A stretch of DNA of 46,905 bases from SM1-50 sp964467345 (GCA_964467345.1 CAYXPY010000015.1:1-46905); one strand, 5' to 3'; shown: positions 1-9,013, counted from the stretch's first letter. Notes: generated by a model not told the origin, from the letters alone. Numbers and translations are program-made.

Positions 1-2
1 TC

Positions 3-1088
3 ATCGGTGCACCAGAGGAAGAAACCGCTTTATCTCTTCTTCCCGCCCATGGATTGCTTCTCGATGGAGACGGTTTTAGGGCTGTTGCGTTATCTGCCGT
101 AAGCAGTTATGGAGCAATTCTCGTATGTCTTACCTTGACATTTCCCCTTCGTTTCCTCATCGGTGCGCCTCTGTTCTTATACACTGAAATTCAGAAAAGC
201 ATGGTATGGATACTAATAGCGATTGTAATTTTAATGATTGCTACAGAGAAGACCCGCATCAAAGAAGCAGGAACACAAGGTATTCTCCCAATATTACTTG
301 GAATGCTGTTTGCTGTCTTCGTCTTCGTCCTCTCAGGAATTTTTGGATTAATCATCCTTGACTTGCCTGTTACTTCACCCTTACAGCTTCCTGCTTCTGT
401 GCTGTTTCCTGCACTTGCTGGATTGTTCGGTCTGCCGACCCTTCTGAATTCACTGCTTAAAAAACCCGTAATTCCCCTTCAGAAACTAGAGCCCTTAGCC
501 CTGAATCCTATCGAAAAAAAATTATCGATTGTGTCAGTGATGACCGGAAGCCTAGCCGGGGTAATTGTCTCTATCATCCCTGGAGTCACTACTGCGATAG
601 GGACTGTTCTGGCGATGAATATTCGTCAGAAATCAAGCAGAGAACAGACAATCCTAACACTCTCTTCAGTCAACACTGCAGCAGCGTTCTGTGTCACCCT
701 CATGCTCTTTATCATCCAACGGACACGCAGCGGTGTCATCATCGCAATTAACAATCTCATTGCAGCAGAACCATGGACTTCGTTACTCATGCCCCTGACC
801 CTGACCTATTTACTCATGTTCTTGGTACTGGCAGGAGGTTTTTCTTATTTTTTCACTCTCTTCATTGGGAAACTCTTCGCAAAAAAATTTCAAAAAATCC
901 CCTACCAACCCCTGGTGATAGCTACCTTGTTTTTCCTTGGAGTACTTGTTCTGCTCTTCACCGGACTGCTTGGATTGCTGGTGTTATTCACAGCAACCGC
1001 CATTGGTTTTCTACCTGTCTGTTGGGGCGTCCGACGAAGCCATTGCATGGGAGTATTATTAATCCCCATCATTCTGTTTTTTCTCTGA
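3..1088 (+). CDS. TctA-family membrane protein (COG1784-like), 5' end missing
   Basis: Polytopic membrane protein whose reading frame is open to the left edge, so the N-terminal half is outside the window. The first visible residues (GAPEEETALSLLPAH, then LLLDGDGFRAV) match the conserved loop of archaeal TctA-like permeases, and a second glycine/proline loop (SIIPGVTTAIGT) about 160 residues later looks like the internal repeat of that family. Hydrophobic helices fill the rest. The bacterial family transports tricarboxylates with TctB/TctC, but archaeal COG1784 members usually stand alone and their substrate is unknown; no partner genes are seen here. The 3' end overlaps the convergent DUF2240 gene by 20 bp. 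Family assignment is from motif memory. Confidence 0.62.
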   Translation: MGAPEEETALSLLPAHGLLLDGDGFRAVALSAVSSYGAILVCLTLTFPLRFLIGAPLFLYTEIQKSMVWILIAIVILMIATEKTRIKEAGTQGILPILLGMLFAVFVFVLSGIFGLIILDLPVTSPLQLPASVLFPALAGLFGLPTLLNSLLKKPVIPLQKLEPLALNPIEKKLSIVSVMTGSLAGVIVSIIPGVTTAIGTVLAMNIRQKSSREQTILTLSSVNTAAAFCVTLMLFIIQRTRSGVIIAINNLIAAEPWTSLLMPLTLTYLLMFLVLAGGFSYFFTLFIGKLFAKKFQKIPYQPLVIATLFFLGVLVLLFTGLLGLLVLFTATAIGFLPVCWGVRRSHCMGVLLIPIILFFL

Positions 1089-1557
1089 AAATACCGTGCT
1101 CTACTTCTGTGAGCAACTCCCTGACATCAACATTATATTTCCGCGCCACGTATAACCCGGCGACCTCAACGAGGAGGTTTTTTTCCCTCCCCTCTTTGGT
1201 TATCTCCTCTTCAATATCCTGTTGCTTTAAAGACGTCTCTGCACAGATGCGGGCGATAATACGAATGATCAGCGGCTGTTCCTGCTCTTGAGCGGTTGTC
1301 TCACAAAAAAGTTTTTTCGATGGAACAAAATTCAGTGGAATAATGATCTTTTCAACAGGAAAGTTTGGCCGTATCCTTCCATCTTGCTTTACCAGCAAGC
1401 CTTGTTGTATCGCAGATTTCACAAACCCCTGAGCCTCCTTTGTGGAAAGCCACCCTAGTTCCATCGAAAGAGGCAAATAGAGCTCTGATTCTGTCAACGC
1501 GGTCTTCCCACTACGATGAAACAGAAATGCAATGATGATTTTTGCCTCAGAGTCCAT
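1069..1557 (-). CDS. DUF2240 family protein
   Basis: 162-residue soluble protein beginning MDSEAKIIIAF. It resembles the archaeal DUF2240 family: an N-terminal winged-helix-like segment (LTESELYLPLSMELGW, then KEAQGFVKSAIQQGLL), a short acidic/basic hinge, and a helical C-terminus that begins near LIIRIIARIC. Function is unknown in the family. I chose the ATG at 1557 because it overlaps the stop of the upstream gene as TGATG, the usual arrangement for translational coupling; an upstream extension of 21 codons would run into that gene. It is therefore probably co-expressed with the HisA-like gene. It converges with and slightly overlaps the TctA-like gene. Confidence 0.65.
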   Translation of the reverse strand: MDSEAKIIIAFLFHRSGKTALTESELYLPLSMELGWLSTKEAQGFVKSAIQQGLLVKQDGRIRPNFPVEKIIIPLNFVPSKKLFCETTAQEQEQPLIIRIIARICAETSLKQQDIEEEITKEGREKNLLVEVAGLYVARKYNVDVRELLTEVEHGIFREKTE

Positions 1558-2126
1558 CACGAATCCCCGTGTTTCTTCCGTAAATCCATGACAAGACCGC
1601 TGATTCCTTGTTCCTCCCAAAACGAGGCTTTCTCAGTCGAAACGGCATACAAGATGACCTTTTTTTTCACGAGGCTGTCTTTTGAAAAACTTCCATACAT
1701 ACTTTCATCATTGAACAGGATAATACCAATATCGCCATCAGAGGGGACTTGCAATGGCCTCTGCTCTTGATGCTGCTGACTCAGATCAAGATAGATTTCA
1801 TCATCGGTCATCTCCTGGACACCGAGCAGGTCAATATCTGGCCAGAGGTCCTGTCGAAGCGTGATATTCGTCGCTCCGGCCATGATCGTATCCATGACAT
1901 CATCAAGTCTTCGGGGCCCATTATCGATCCAAAGAACGAACTGCTCAGCGAGTCGTTGGTACAAATCAAAATTAGGATTTTTACCATCGATCCCGTCATA
2001 ATCCAACACATACACCTTGGTATCTTTTTGGATCCGTCCACCTAACTCATCCAGGGAAAGTGCTTCACCTTCCTTTCCATCGAATACCTGCCCATTCCTT
2101 ATAGAAACAAGAGGGATGATGTTCAT
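1557..2126 (-). CDS. HisA-related (COG1411-like) TIM-barrel protein
   Basis: 189-residue protein starting MNIIPLVSIRNGQV, which resembles the first beta strand of HisA-like proteins (IPVIDLKNGxVV). Further matches are YVLDYDGIDGK (strand 2), FVLWIDNGPR (strand 3) and ATNITLRQDL (strand 4). COG1411 proteins are archaeal ProFAR-isomerase relatives of unknown role, about 220-240 residues long; this copy is shorter and diverges after the middle, so isomerase activity is doubtful. A TTG start four codons upstream is possible, but the ATG at 2126 lies 25-30 nt from a TATA-like box, suggesting a leaderless mRNA. It leads a two-gene operon with the DUF2240 gene. No other histidine genes are near. Confidence 0.5.
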   Translation of the reverse strand: MNIIPLVSIRNGQVFDGKEGEALSLDELGGRIQKDTKVYVLDYDGIDGKNPNFDLYQRLAEQFVLWIDNGPRRLDDVMDTIMAGATNITLRQDLWPDIDLLGVQEMTDDEIYLDLSQQHQEQRPLQVPSDGDIGIILFNDESMYGSFSKDSLVKKKVILYAVSTEKASFWEEQGISGLVMDLRKKHGDS

Positions 2127-2150
2127 ACAAAGGGACAATCATTCACACTA

Positions 2151-2160
2151 CTAAATACTT
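2151..2160 (-). promoter_or_regulatory. TATA-like box of the HisA-like/DUF2240 operon
   Basis: On the minus strand this reads AAGTATTTAG, ending 25 nt before the ATG at 2126. No purine-rich ribosome site lies between them, which fits a leaderless transcript. Confidence 0.4.
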
Positions 2161-2203
2161 TGCAGATGATGCTCTGTTACTAAAAAAAAGAGGATAGGGG
2201 GAC

Positions 2204-4606
2204 TTATCGTCCCAGTCGCTGTTCTGTCTCTGCGATTTTCAACCGTGTCTTAATGACCGTATCTGGATTTAGCGAGATGCTGTCGATACCGCACTCGACA
2301 AGGAACTCTGCGAACTCCGGGAAATCCGAGGGTGCCTGACCGCAGATGCCTACCTTTCTTCGTGGTTGATGCTGATGTGCTGTTGTGATGACCTGCGATA
2401 TCAACCGTTTCACCGCGTCGTTACGCTCATCGAAGATATGCGCCACCAGATCAGAGTCCCGGTCCAATCCCAGGGTAAGCTGCGTAAGATCGTTAGAGCC
2501 GATGCTGAAACCATCGAAGATTGCTGCGAACTGGTCTGCGACAACGACATTCGAAGGGATTTCGCACATGACATACACTTCAAGACCGTTTTCCCCTTGT
2601 TTTAACCCGTATTCATTCATGACGGAGATGACCTTGCGGCCTTCCTCCGGTGTCCGGCAGAACGGGATCATCGGTTTAATATTCGTCAGCCCCATCTCAT
2701 TGCGCGCCTTCTTCAGAGCGATGCACTCCAGCCCAAAAGCAGGTTTGTAGTTCTCATCGTAATAACGGGATGCTCCTCGCCAGCCGATCATCGGGTTATG
2801 CTCCTCAGGTTCGTATAGATATCCTCCGATGAGGTTTGCATATTCGTTTGTCTTAAAATCGGACATACGCACGATGACATCATAGGGATAAAACCCTGCT
2901 GCTATCTTGGCGATCCCCCGAGCCAATGTATCGATAAAAAACTCAACCTTGTCCTCATAACTAGCACTGCGCTCATCAATCTTTTTTATGACATCAGCAA
3001 TCTTCTTATCCTTGGCTGCTTTCTTTTTTAACTTCTCATAATCAAGTAATGCCAGAGGATGAATCCCAATATGGGAGTTAATGATAAACTCCTCTCGTGC
3101 AAGACCAACACCATTATTCGGTATTTGTCCTTGCTGGAAGGCTTGCTCGGGGACACCGACGTTCATCATAATCTGCGTCTTGGTCTGCGGGAGTTTATCA
3201 AGCTTTACTTCGTCAACATGGAATTTTAATAAACCATCATAGATCCGGCCGACTCCTTCGGAACAATCGATGGTGATTTTCGCTCCGTTCTTTATGACCG
3301 ATGTGCCATTTCCAGTACCGATGACACAGGGAATCCCAAGCTCTCGGGAGATAATCGCGGCATGACAGGTCCGTCCACCACGGTTCGTCACAATCGCACC
3401 AGCGATCTTCATGATAGGCTCCCAGTCCGGGTCTGTCATGTCAGTCACAAGGACCTGCCCTTTCATAAATTGACTGATGTCTTTTGCCTCCTCGATGACG
3501 TTTACCTCGCCTTGGCCGATTTTACTGCCGACCGCCTCTCCTTCGACAAGAAGTTTTCCTTTTTCATCAAGCACATAGGTCTTCATGGTGGCTTGGTCTT
3601 TTTGGGAATGAACCGTCTCTGGTCGTGCCTGAACGATGAACAACTCCTTTGTTTGCCCGTCTTTAGCCCATTCGATATCCATAGGTTTCTTGTAATGATC
3701 CTCAATGATGCATGCCCAGTGTGCAAGCGTTAAAATCTCATCGTCATTGATGACGAATTTTGTTTTGTCCTCAGCACTGACCTTTGTTTGCTTCGTCCCC
3801 GTCGTCCCATAGACCAGGCGCTTTTCTTTGGATCCAAGTTTCTTTTCCAGGATTGGTTTAAACCCTTTCATCAGTGTTGGTTTAAAGACATAGAACTGAT
3901 CGGGGTTGACGGTTCCTTGCACGACATTTTCCCCTAGACCATACGCACCTGTGATGTACACAGCGTTGGTAAACCCACTTTCCGTATCAATCGAGAACAT
4001 CACACCAGAACATGCAAGGTCAGAACGAACCATTTTTTGGACACCGACAGAAAGATACACTGAGAAATGATCAAAGCCTTTGTCGACACGATAAGAAATC
4101 GCACGATTGGTAAACAACGATGCAAAGCAATCCCGTACTTTCTCTATGAGTTCATCCTCTCCACGAATGTTCAGATAGGTTTCCTGCTGTCCTGCAAAGC
4201 TTGCGTCAGGGAGATCTTCTGCTGTGGCACTGCTTCGTACTGCCACGTCAACGTTTTCTCCGTAGCGGAACTCCATTTCACGGTAATGCCGTCTGATTTC
4301 TTCCTCTAGCTCCGATGGGATCGGTGTGTTTTTTATAAGAGTACGGATCTTTTGTCCCCGCGCGGCAAGATCAGTCACATTATGGGTGTTAAGGTCTTTT
4401 AAAATCTCTTTTATCTTGACATCTATGCCTGCTTTCTCAATCATATACTTATATGCATACGCGGTGATTGCAAACCCGGAGGGTACTCGGACTCCTTTCT
4501 GACCGAGATTTCGTATCATCTCTCCAAGTGAGGCGTTTTTCCCACCAACTGATGGAACATCGCTGATGGTGAGATCTTCAAACCATTTTACAAACTCCTG
4601 TATCAT
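2204..4606 (-). CDS. ppsA: phosphoenolpyruvate synthase
   Basis: Pyruvate, water dikinase (800 aa): pyruvate + ATP + H2O to PEP + AMP + Pi, the entry to gluconeogenesis. Order of domains: N-terminal ATP-grasp-type nucleotide-binding domain (VGGKNASLGEM near residue 25, RSSATAEDLPDASFAGQ near 125), central phosphohistidine swivel domain with catalytic His415 in GGRTCHAAI, and a C-terminal PEP/pyruvate TIM barrel with GSNDLTQLTLG and the proton-donor Cys755 in GICGQAP. Length matches the family. The annotated start is the ATG at 4606 because AAAGGAGAG lies 7 nt upstream; an in-frame ATG at 4624 sits before that site. A TATA box at 4647-4655 supplies its own promoter, divergent from the C39-like gene. 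Confidence 0.97.
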   Translation of the reverse strand: MIQEFVKWFEDLTISDVPSVGGKNASLGEMIRNLGQKGVRVPSGFAITAYAYKYMIEKAGIDVKIKEILKDLNTHNVTDLAARGQKIRTLIKNTPIPSELEEEIRRHYREMEFRYGENVDVAVRSSATAEDLPDASFAGQQETYLNIRGEDELIEKVRDCFASLFTNRAISYRVDKGFDHFSVYLSVGVQKMVRSDLACSGVMFSIDTESGFTNAVYITGAYGLGENVVQGTVNPDQFYVFKPTLMKGFKPILEKKLGSKEKRLVYGTTGTKQTKVSAEDKTKFVINDDEILTLAHWACIIEDHYKKPMDIEWAKDGQTKELFIVQARPETVHSQKDQATMKTYVLDEKGKLLVEGEAVGSKIGQGEVNVIEEAKDISQFMKGQVLVTDMTDPDWEPIMKIAGAIVTNRGGRTCHAAIISRELGIPCVIGTGNGTSVIKNGAKITIDCSEGVGRIYDGLLKFHVDEVKLDKLPQTKTQIMMNVGVPEQAFQQGQIPNNGVGLAREEFIINSHIGIHPLALLDYEKLKKKAAKDKKIADVIKKIDERSASYEDKVEFFIDTLARGIAKIAAGFYPYDVIVRMSDFKTNEYANLIGGYLYEPEEHNPMIGWRGASRYYDENYKPAFGLECIALKKARNEMGLTNIKPMIPFCRTPEEGRKVISVMNEYGLKQGENGLEVYVMCEIPSNVVVADQFAAIFDGFSIGSNDLTQLTLGLDRDSDLVAHIFDERNDAVKRLISQVITTAHQHQPRRKVGICGQAPSDFPEFAEFLVECGIDSISLNPDTVIKTRLKIAETEQRLGR

Positions 4607-4646
4607 TGAAAGCTCTCCTTTCATGAAACTGGGGTATTACGAACTT

Positions 4647-4655
4647 ACATATAAA
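4647..4655 (-). promoter_or_regulatory. TATA box of ppsA
   Basis: Minus-strand TTTATATGT. A start of transcription about 25 nt on (near 4625) would leave a short leader carrying the GGAGAG ribosome site before the ATG at 4606. Confidence 0.5.
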
Positions 4656-4712
4656 CTCTTTTTGACATGCAGCGCCTCAAGCAATCCTCTTAGGAATCAT
4701 GGCTCATGATAG

Positions 4713-4721
4713 GTATAAATA
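4713..4721 (+). promoter_or_regulatory. TATA box of the C39-like gene
   Basis: GTATAAATA on the plus strand. The ATG at 4747 lies 26 nt beyond, where transcription should start, so translation is probably leaderless. Confidence 0.5.
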
Positions 4722-4746
4722 TGAGGAGCAACATAGCATAATATAT

Positions 4747-5742
4747 ATGGAGAAAATGATAAAAAAAAACCTAGTGGCTATGTTCCTTGTCGCATTGTTT
4801 CTTTCCTTTATTTCTGCCTCTGCTGTTAGCTCATCAACTCATAATTCACCATCATTGAACGTTCTTTCAGAAGACGGATGGTACTATCTTCCCGCGTACC
4901 CGAATTACTCACCGAAGGGACTGCCTGATTTCGATCAAAAGCAGGATAACTGGAAAGCACGTCAAGGCATCTGGCGGTTCATCGGAGGGCTGTGGTCCTT
5001 TTGTGCCCCCACCAGCCTTGCTAATATTTTCTGGTGGTTTGACTCAAAACACGAAGACCCCCTGGGGCACCCGGGTGATGGACAGGACATCTATCCTCTC
5101 GTACGAAATGTCAATACCGTCGGCACACCAACTCCTGGACCAAATTTCGATGATCATAATTACAACAATGTCAACGACCTTGAGAGCCGATGGAACCATG
5201 GGCGAGGCGAAAAAGAATTTATTGAGACCCTTGCATGGTACTGTAACACGAACTTCTGCCGCTACCCCGTTATCCGTGGATCCGCAGGCACGTTAGCAAA
5301 ATATCTTGAAGAAGGTGCGAGACAATGGATCAAAGACGCAGGACTGCAGGATCATTATACCGTGGAAGGCGTCTGGCGGCCTGATTTTTCCCTTATTGCA
5401 GATAAAATACATAACAACAGCGGCGTCATCGTGAATCTCCTTCTCTACCGACCAAACGCAGTTGTCATTCAGACGTTCCTTGGTCATTATGTCGCTGTTG
5501 CCGGGATCAACCCGAATGGTTCGATAGCCTTATCTGACCCGTTTCAGAATTTCGCAAACCCAGCACCTACTCCTGCGGACCATAACGATGCAAACATCGT
5601 TTCCTATGATCTCTATGCTGTGAATTTCACCTCTCCGTTTCCCGACCGGGCGTCCTGGTGGATCCCTGACTATTTCGATTTCGGCATCAAACGATTAGGT
5701 GGTATCGCACATTATGCTCTGATCGTAACAGAGATAACATAA
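4747..5742 (+). CDS. secreted C39-like (papain-fold) cysteine peptidase-like protein
   Basis: 331-residue exported protein. A basic start (MEKMIKKN) is followed by a hydrophobic stretch and a signal-peptidase-like SASA site. A papain-type triad is visible in C39-like order: Cys86 in FCAPTSLAN, His247 in GHYVAVAG and Asp264 in ALSDPF. The segment between carries Trp- and Asn-rich loops and conserved-looking CRYP. Peptidase_C39_2-type proteins cleave peptides outside the cell or mature exported proteins; the substrate here is unknown. The ATG at 4747 fits the TATA spacing; ATG 4756, preceded by GGAG, is the alternative. It stands alone between divergent ppsA and convergent pdaD. Confidence 0.6.
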   Translation: MEKMIKKNLVAMFLVALFLSFISASAVSSSTHNSPSLNVLSEDGWYYLPAYPNYSPKGLPDFDQKQDNWKARQGIWRFIGGLWSFCAPTSLANIFWWFDSKHEDPLGHPGDGQDIYPLVRNVNTVGTPTPGPNFDDHNYNNVNDLESRWNHGRGEKEFIETLAWYCNTNFCRYPVIRGSAGTLAKYLEEGARQWIKDAGLQDHYTVEGVWRPDFSLIADKIHNNSGVIVNLLLYRPNAVVIQTFLGHYVAVAGINPNGSIALSDPFQNFANPAPTPADHNDANIVSYDLYAVNFTSPFPDRASWWIPDYFDFGIKRLGGIAHYALIVTEIT

Positions 5743-5798
5743 TCCTTCCTTTCACTCTTTAATGTATGAAAAGAAAAAAAGACAGAAGAATGATTTTT

Positions 5799-6350
5799 TT
5801 ATCCGTCGTTTTCCATGAACACCGCGGCAGCAATCACCGTGGTCCACAACCCATTCTTATCGCCCTCTGCAGTCTGGGCAACACTTTGGGTCCGGACGAT
5901 CTGGCCGCTCATCTTGTATTCCTGTTTCCTTTTATCCCATGCCTTGTCCGGGTCAAACTCCAACCCTAGGGTCGTTGCAAGCATGGTCGCAGCAAGATCC
6001 TCAGTGTAGTCCTCGAGTTTTTTACCTGTGATCCCAAAGGAGTGATGTTCTGAGATGTAACCGTAATTCCCCCGGTCCTTTGGAACAGCGATGCCTACCG
6101 CTGCACCAATCAACCGATTCGGCTCATTGGTCGTATTTCGAGACATGACGACATAGGTGATCTCACCAGCGTTCAGCTCTTTCACCCCTTTCTCCTTGGT
6201 CACAATCGTACAATGTGGAGGGATGATGCTTGAAACATACACCAAGTTGCACTGTTCGATATCAGCGTCACGCAATGCAAGCTCAAATGATTGTAGCTCA
6301 TGCTTATGCCTCCCAACGCCTTTTGTAAAAAAAACTCTTTTTGGTACCAT
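5799..6350 (-). CDS. pdaD: pyruvoyl-dependent arginine decarboxylase
   Basis: 183-residue proenzyme of the archaeal arginine decarboxylase, which makes agmatine for polyamines and for agmatidine in tRNA-Ile2. The self-cleavage site is clear: VSSIIPPHC, cut between Ser40 and Ser41 to give a beta chain and a pyruvoyl-capped alpha chain. Other family segments are GEITYVVMSR, RLIGAAVGIA and a late EHHSFGITGK helix with acidic residues. Length is typical. It has its own TATA box (6374-6384) and GGAG 5 nt before the ATG, so it is transcribed apart from the upstream bPH gene. Confidence 0.93.
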   Translation of the reverse strand: MVPKRVFFTKGVGRHKHELQSFELALRDADIEQCNLVYVSSIIPPHCTIVTKEKGVKELNAGEITYVVMSRNTTNEPNRLIGAAVGIAVPKDRGNYGYISEHHSFGITGKKLEDYTEDLAATMLATTLGLEFDPDKAWDKRKQEYKMSGQIVRTQSVAQTAEGDKNGLWTTVIAAAVFMENDG

Positions 6351-6373
6351 TAGTTCTCCATAAATACCATAAT

Positions 6374-6384
6374 ATTTTATAAAG
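6374..6384 (-). promoter_or_regulatory. TATA box of pdaD
   Basis: Minus-strand CTTTATAAAAT, 24 nt upstream of the ATG at 6350 and separate from the preceding gene's stop at 6396. Confidence 0.55.
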
Positions 6385-6395
6385 ATATCCCTGAG

Positions 6396-7511
6396 TTATG
6401 CTATCTCTCGTTCTTCCTCTTGGCTTTCTTCCTCTTCGTCTTCGACATCCTCAGGTTCAACAGTTCGTACCGTTTTTTGTTTTTTCAGCAGATCCTTCAT
6501 CTGTTGTTGAATATCAACCTGTTCAGGTTCGAACGCTTCTTCCTTTTCCACGATCTTAGTTTTTTTCGTTACCACTGGTTCTTCAACTTCGAGTTGTTCT
6601 TCTTCCGGTTCTTCGTCCTCCTCGACTGCTTGTTTCACCGCTCTTTTTCGTGATTTCCCACCAACCTGTTTATGAAGAAGATCCCGCATCTGAGTCTGAA
6701 TATCCACCGCTTGTTTCTGGAACTCCACCTGTTCTTTCTGGTATTGTGTCGGCACATGGCTTTGCACCAAATCCTCGACGAGTTGCTTGATATCCTTATA
6801 CGGATAGACGCCATGCAGCTCATAGTAGCTCCGTGCGATTGGTGTCTGCACTTCCTTTCCTCCGCCAGCAAAACCAAACAGTTTTGCCTTCTTCGTCCCG
6901 ACCGCAAGGCCACCGCCTGCCATTGTCTTATCACTCCCCAGACCAAAACCAGACTGGCTGACAGGGATGATCGTCCCAAAACTGAAAATCTGGCCGAGAA
7001 TACCCTGTTTCGCATCAATGTCAGCGATTTTATCGTACCGAATCGTACGCTCCCGTTTCGTCAGCAAACCACCCTTGAAGATGACGCGAAGGTTCGTCAG
7101 AATGTATTTATGAGAACGGCGGTATAATTCAACAATCAAAAAACCACCGATGGAGACCGCGATGGAATACACTAAAAGAAATAGTGTAGCGTTGTTTTCC
7201 CACTGCTGCCAGACAATAAGACCCACTGCGCCAGCAAAGACACCAAGATAGAGGAAAAAGATGCTCCATTGTATCGCGACCAGTGAAGCCACCACACCGA
7301 TGAGAAGCAGCACAAGCCCCCACAGGATCAACGGATACCACGGATTGCTGGTAAACATCTCTGCATATGTTGAAAAGTTAGTTAACCACCACACCACAAT
7401 CCCCCAGACAATCACAAAGATACAGAGTACCTGTAATTTCATGAATGATAAAGGATGAGGCGAGAGCATTCGTTCAATCTGTTCGTTTTTTAACAGTTCT
7501 TTTCTTTCCAT
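6396..7511 (-). CDS. membrane protein with bacterial-PH (DUF304) domain and repeated C-terminal helix motif
   Basis: 371 residues. Four hydrophobic helices lie between about residues 20 and 130, followed by a bPH domain (HKYILTNLRVIFKGG, then RTIRYDKIADIDAKQG). The C-terminal third is highly charged and contains the same motif twice: VDIQTQMRDLLHKQ and VDIQQQMKDLLKKQ, each after Gln/Glu-rich linker. bPH proteins are membrane-anchored and mostly uncharacterised; the repeats could be docking helices. Start ATG 7511 has GAGG 7 nt upstream; it overlaps the upstream gene by 38 bp. A later ATG at 7469 would avoid overlap but would lose conserved-looking residues. Probably co-transcribed with the upstream polytopic protein. 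Confidence 0.65.
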   Translation of the reverse strand: MERKELLKNEQIERMLSPHPLSFMKLQVLCIFVIVWGIVVWWLTNFSTYAEMFTSNPWYPLILWGLVLLLIGVVASLVAIQWSIFFLYLGVFAGAVGLIVWQQWENNATLFLLVYSIAVSIGGFLIVELYRRSHKYILTNLRVIFKGGLLTKRERTIRYDKIADIDAKQGILGQIFSFGTIIPVSQSGFGLGSDKTMAGGGLAVGTKKAKLFGFAGGGKEVQTPIARSYYELHGVYPYKDIKQLVEDLVQSHVPTQYQKEQVEFQKQAVDIQTQMRDLLHKQVGGKSRKRAVKQAVEEDEEPEEEQLEVEEPVVTKKTKIVEKEEAFEPEQVDIQQQMKDLLKKQKTVRTVEPEDVEDEEEESQEEEREIA

Positions 7512-8553
7512 CCGCAACCCTCACATGCTTCATCTTTGTTGTAGTTTTAAATCTATTGGTCCTCTTATATTTTATCAAAAGAATGGTTATGACCACCGTT
7601 GTTACCACCATAATCAGAAGGGAAAATGTTTCGACGTCATCCCTTGGATAATACAGGAAGAAAATTCGTGCTAGGATATATGACACAATCAGGCTTATAT
7701 ACGGGATCGTTTTCCACCATGGTCGAATTTTATCAGTTGCCATGATAAGAAGGATAACAAGATAGGTCAACAGCAACGCAAGTATCGCTATCAGGGACAT
7801 CCATCCAAACACGATAAACACCCCAACATAGACCTGCGGATTGAGGAATAATGACAACAAATAAAACACATAGACGATGACAATGAGCGCAAGGATATAG
7901 ACCGGTTTTTGTATAAGATGGTTTTTTATGCGGGTCAGGTCATGAATCATATCGATTTTCTCCTTCCGCTCTTCACCGATGTAACTTGGTCGTATCCCAA
8001 GGCCAAAAAACAACAAAACAAACAGAAAACCGACATGAACCGGATTGAAAAGATCGATTGTCGCAAGAAACGAAAGGAACGCGGACCCAAATCTCACAAG
8101 ACTCTCACCAAACACAGTTAAAGATTCGACAAAAGTAAAATCAACAACAGTTGGGATTGCAAACCCTGAACCGATGACAAAATAACTCGCGAGAAGAACA
8201 AGACCTGCTGGAATAAAAAAAGGACCAAACAGCAGAAACGAATGAGCGATCCATTCGAACACCCCTGTTTTTTCTTTCTTTGGCTCAACCTTGCCGTAAT
8301 TGACTGTCACCTGAAATGCCGCTATCCCGCTTCTCGTCACCGTATATCCAAGAGCATGACACACCGTCTGAAACAAAATACCAACAAAGTTGGTAAACCT
8401 GCAAAACGCGTCATGTTGATGTCGCAGCAATGCAAGCATCCTTTTCTGTCCCTCAATGAGGAGGAGCTGCAGAAGCCAAAAGGTGACCACACCAGCGATA
8501 GGTCCAAGGGCTGCTCCTATGAATGCATCGATATTCAACGGGATAGTCGCCAT
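7474..8553 (-). CDS. polytopic membrane protein of unknown function
   Basis: 359 residues with about nine predicted membrane helices, a soluble-like segment near residues 50-100 and a strongly basic tail (KKRTVKKRTD). The helix-breaking segment FGLGIRPSYIGEERK after a VGFLFVLLFF helix recalls M50-like archaeal membrane proteins, but no HExxH motif is present, so proteolysis is not supported. The gene begins at an ATG preceded by GGAGAG and a TATA box at 8581-8592. It overlaps the downstream bPH gene by 38 bp, so the two membrane proteins are likely made together and may interact. Confidence 0.55.
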   Translation of the reverse strand: MATIPLNIDAFIGAALGPIAGVVTFWLLQLLLIEGQKRMLALLRHQHDAFCRFTNFVGILFQTVCHALGYTVTRSGIAAFQVTVNYGKVEPKKEKTGVFEWIAHSFLLFGPFFIPAGLVLLASYFVIGSGFAIPTVVDFTFVESLTVFGESLVRFGSAFLSFLATIDLFNPVHVGFLFVLLFFGLGIRPSYIGEERKEKIDMIHDLTRIKNHLIQKPVYILALIVIVYVFYLLSLFLNPQVYVGVFIVFGWMSLIAILALLLTYLVILLIMATDKIRPWWKTIPYISLIVSYILARIFFLYYPRDDVETFSLLIMVVTTVVITILLIKYKRTNRFKTTTKMKHVRVADGKKRTVKKRTD

Positions 8554-8580
8554 CTCTCTCCAGAATGGTAGTCATCCGAG

Positions 8581-8592
8581 GATATAAAAATC
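8581..8592 (-). promoter_or_regulatory. TATA box upstream of the polytopic membrane protein/bPH pair
   Basis: Minus-strand GATTTTTATATC about 28 nt before the ATG at 8553, placed in the 43-nt gap after the JAMM gene. It suggests that the membrane pair is a separate transcription unit from the nadK operon. Confidence 0.5.
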
Positions 8593-8596
8593 TTTT

Positions 8597-9013
8597 TTAG
8601 ACGATCTCCATCTCAACCTCTTGACCTTTATAATCATATGCTCTCCAGGAGACCTCTCCAAAAGGCGGAACTCCGACAATGATATGGACCCTCCCAAAAT
8701 GACTGAACAAATCTAAATCCGCATCGGAAGGAATCGCAAGAGCTGAGGGATGGGAATGCACAGTACCAACGACACTGTAATCCACTGGTAGCATATGCAG
8801 ATGAAAAATCGCATGAGAATCCCCTGAGATCGTACCCGGCAGCAGAACTACCTCGGCAATCGTGTTTTTATTTTTCTGGTCAATTCGAAGAAGTGCGCCG
8901 AACTCCTGAGGATAATTTGATTTCGAACTTTCAAAAATCAGGTCAAGACATTTCCGGGTAATGCTCCACTTTGGTTGCGGCTGTTGTTTTGTGTTTCGTC
9001 TGAAGAATCCCAT
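8597..9013 (-). CDS. JAMM (MPN/Mov34) metallopeptidase
   Basis: 138-residue single-domain JAMM protein. The zinc ligands follow the canonical spacing H-x-H-x7-S-x2-D: His86, His88, Ser96 and Asp99 in HSHPSALAIPSDADL, with the catalytic Glu37 in QEFGALL. Archaeal JAMM enzymes remove ubiquitin-like SAMPs or act in sulfur transfer; no SAMP or E1 gene is in the window, so the substrate is open. It is the last gene of the DUF99-ferredoxin-GGR-nadK series, only 3 nt after nadK, and is probably translated by reinitiation because no strong ribosome site is seen. Confidence 0.85.
   Translation of the reverse strand: MGFFRRNTKQQPQPKWSITRKCLDLIFESSKSNYPQEFGALLRIDQKNKNTIAEVVLLPGTISGDSHAIFHLHMLPVDYSVVGTVHSHPSALAIPSDADLDLFSHFGRVHIIVGVPPFGEVSWRAYDYKGQEVEMEIV

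Noticed and set aside
773..1291. 172-codon plus-strand ORF over the TctA-like 3' end and DUF2240
   Set aside because: Lies across two well-supported genes in other frames; Ser/Phe-rich composition typical of a shadow frame.
1557..2126. Assignment of the HisA-like protein as true HisA or HisF
   Set aside because: Too short, and the phosphate-binding C-terminal half is not conserved; no other his genes nearby.
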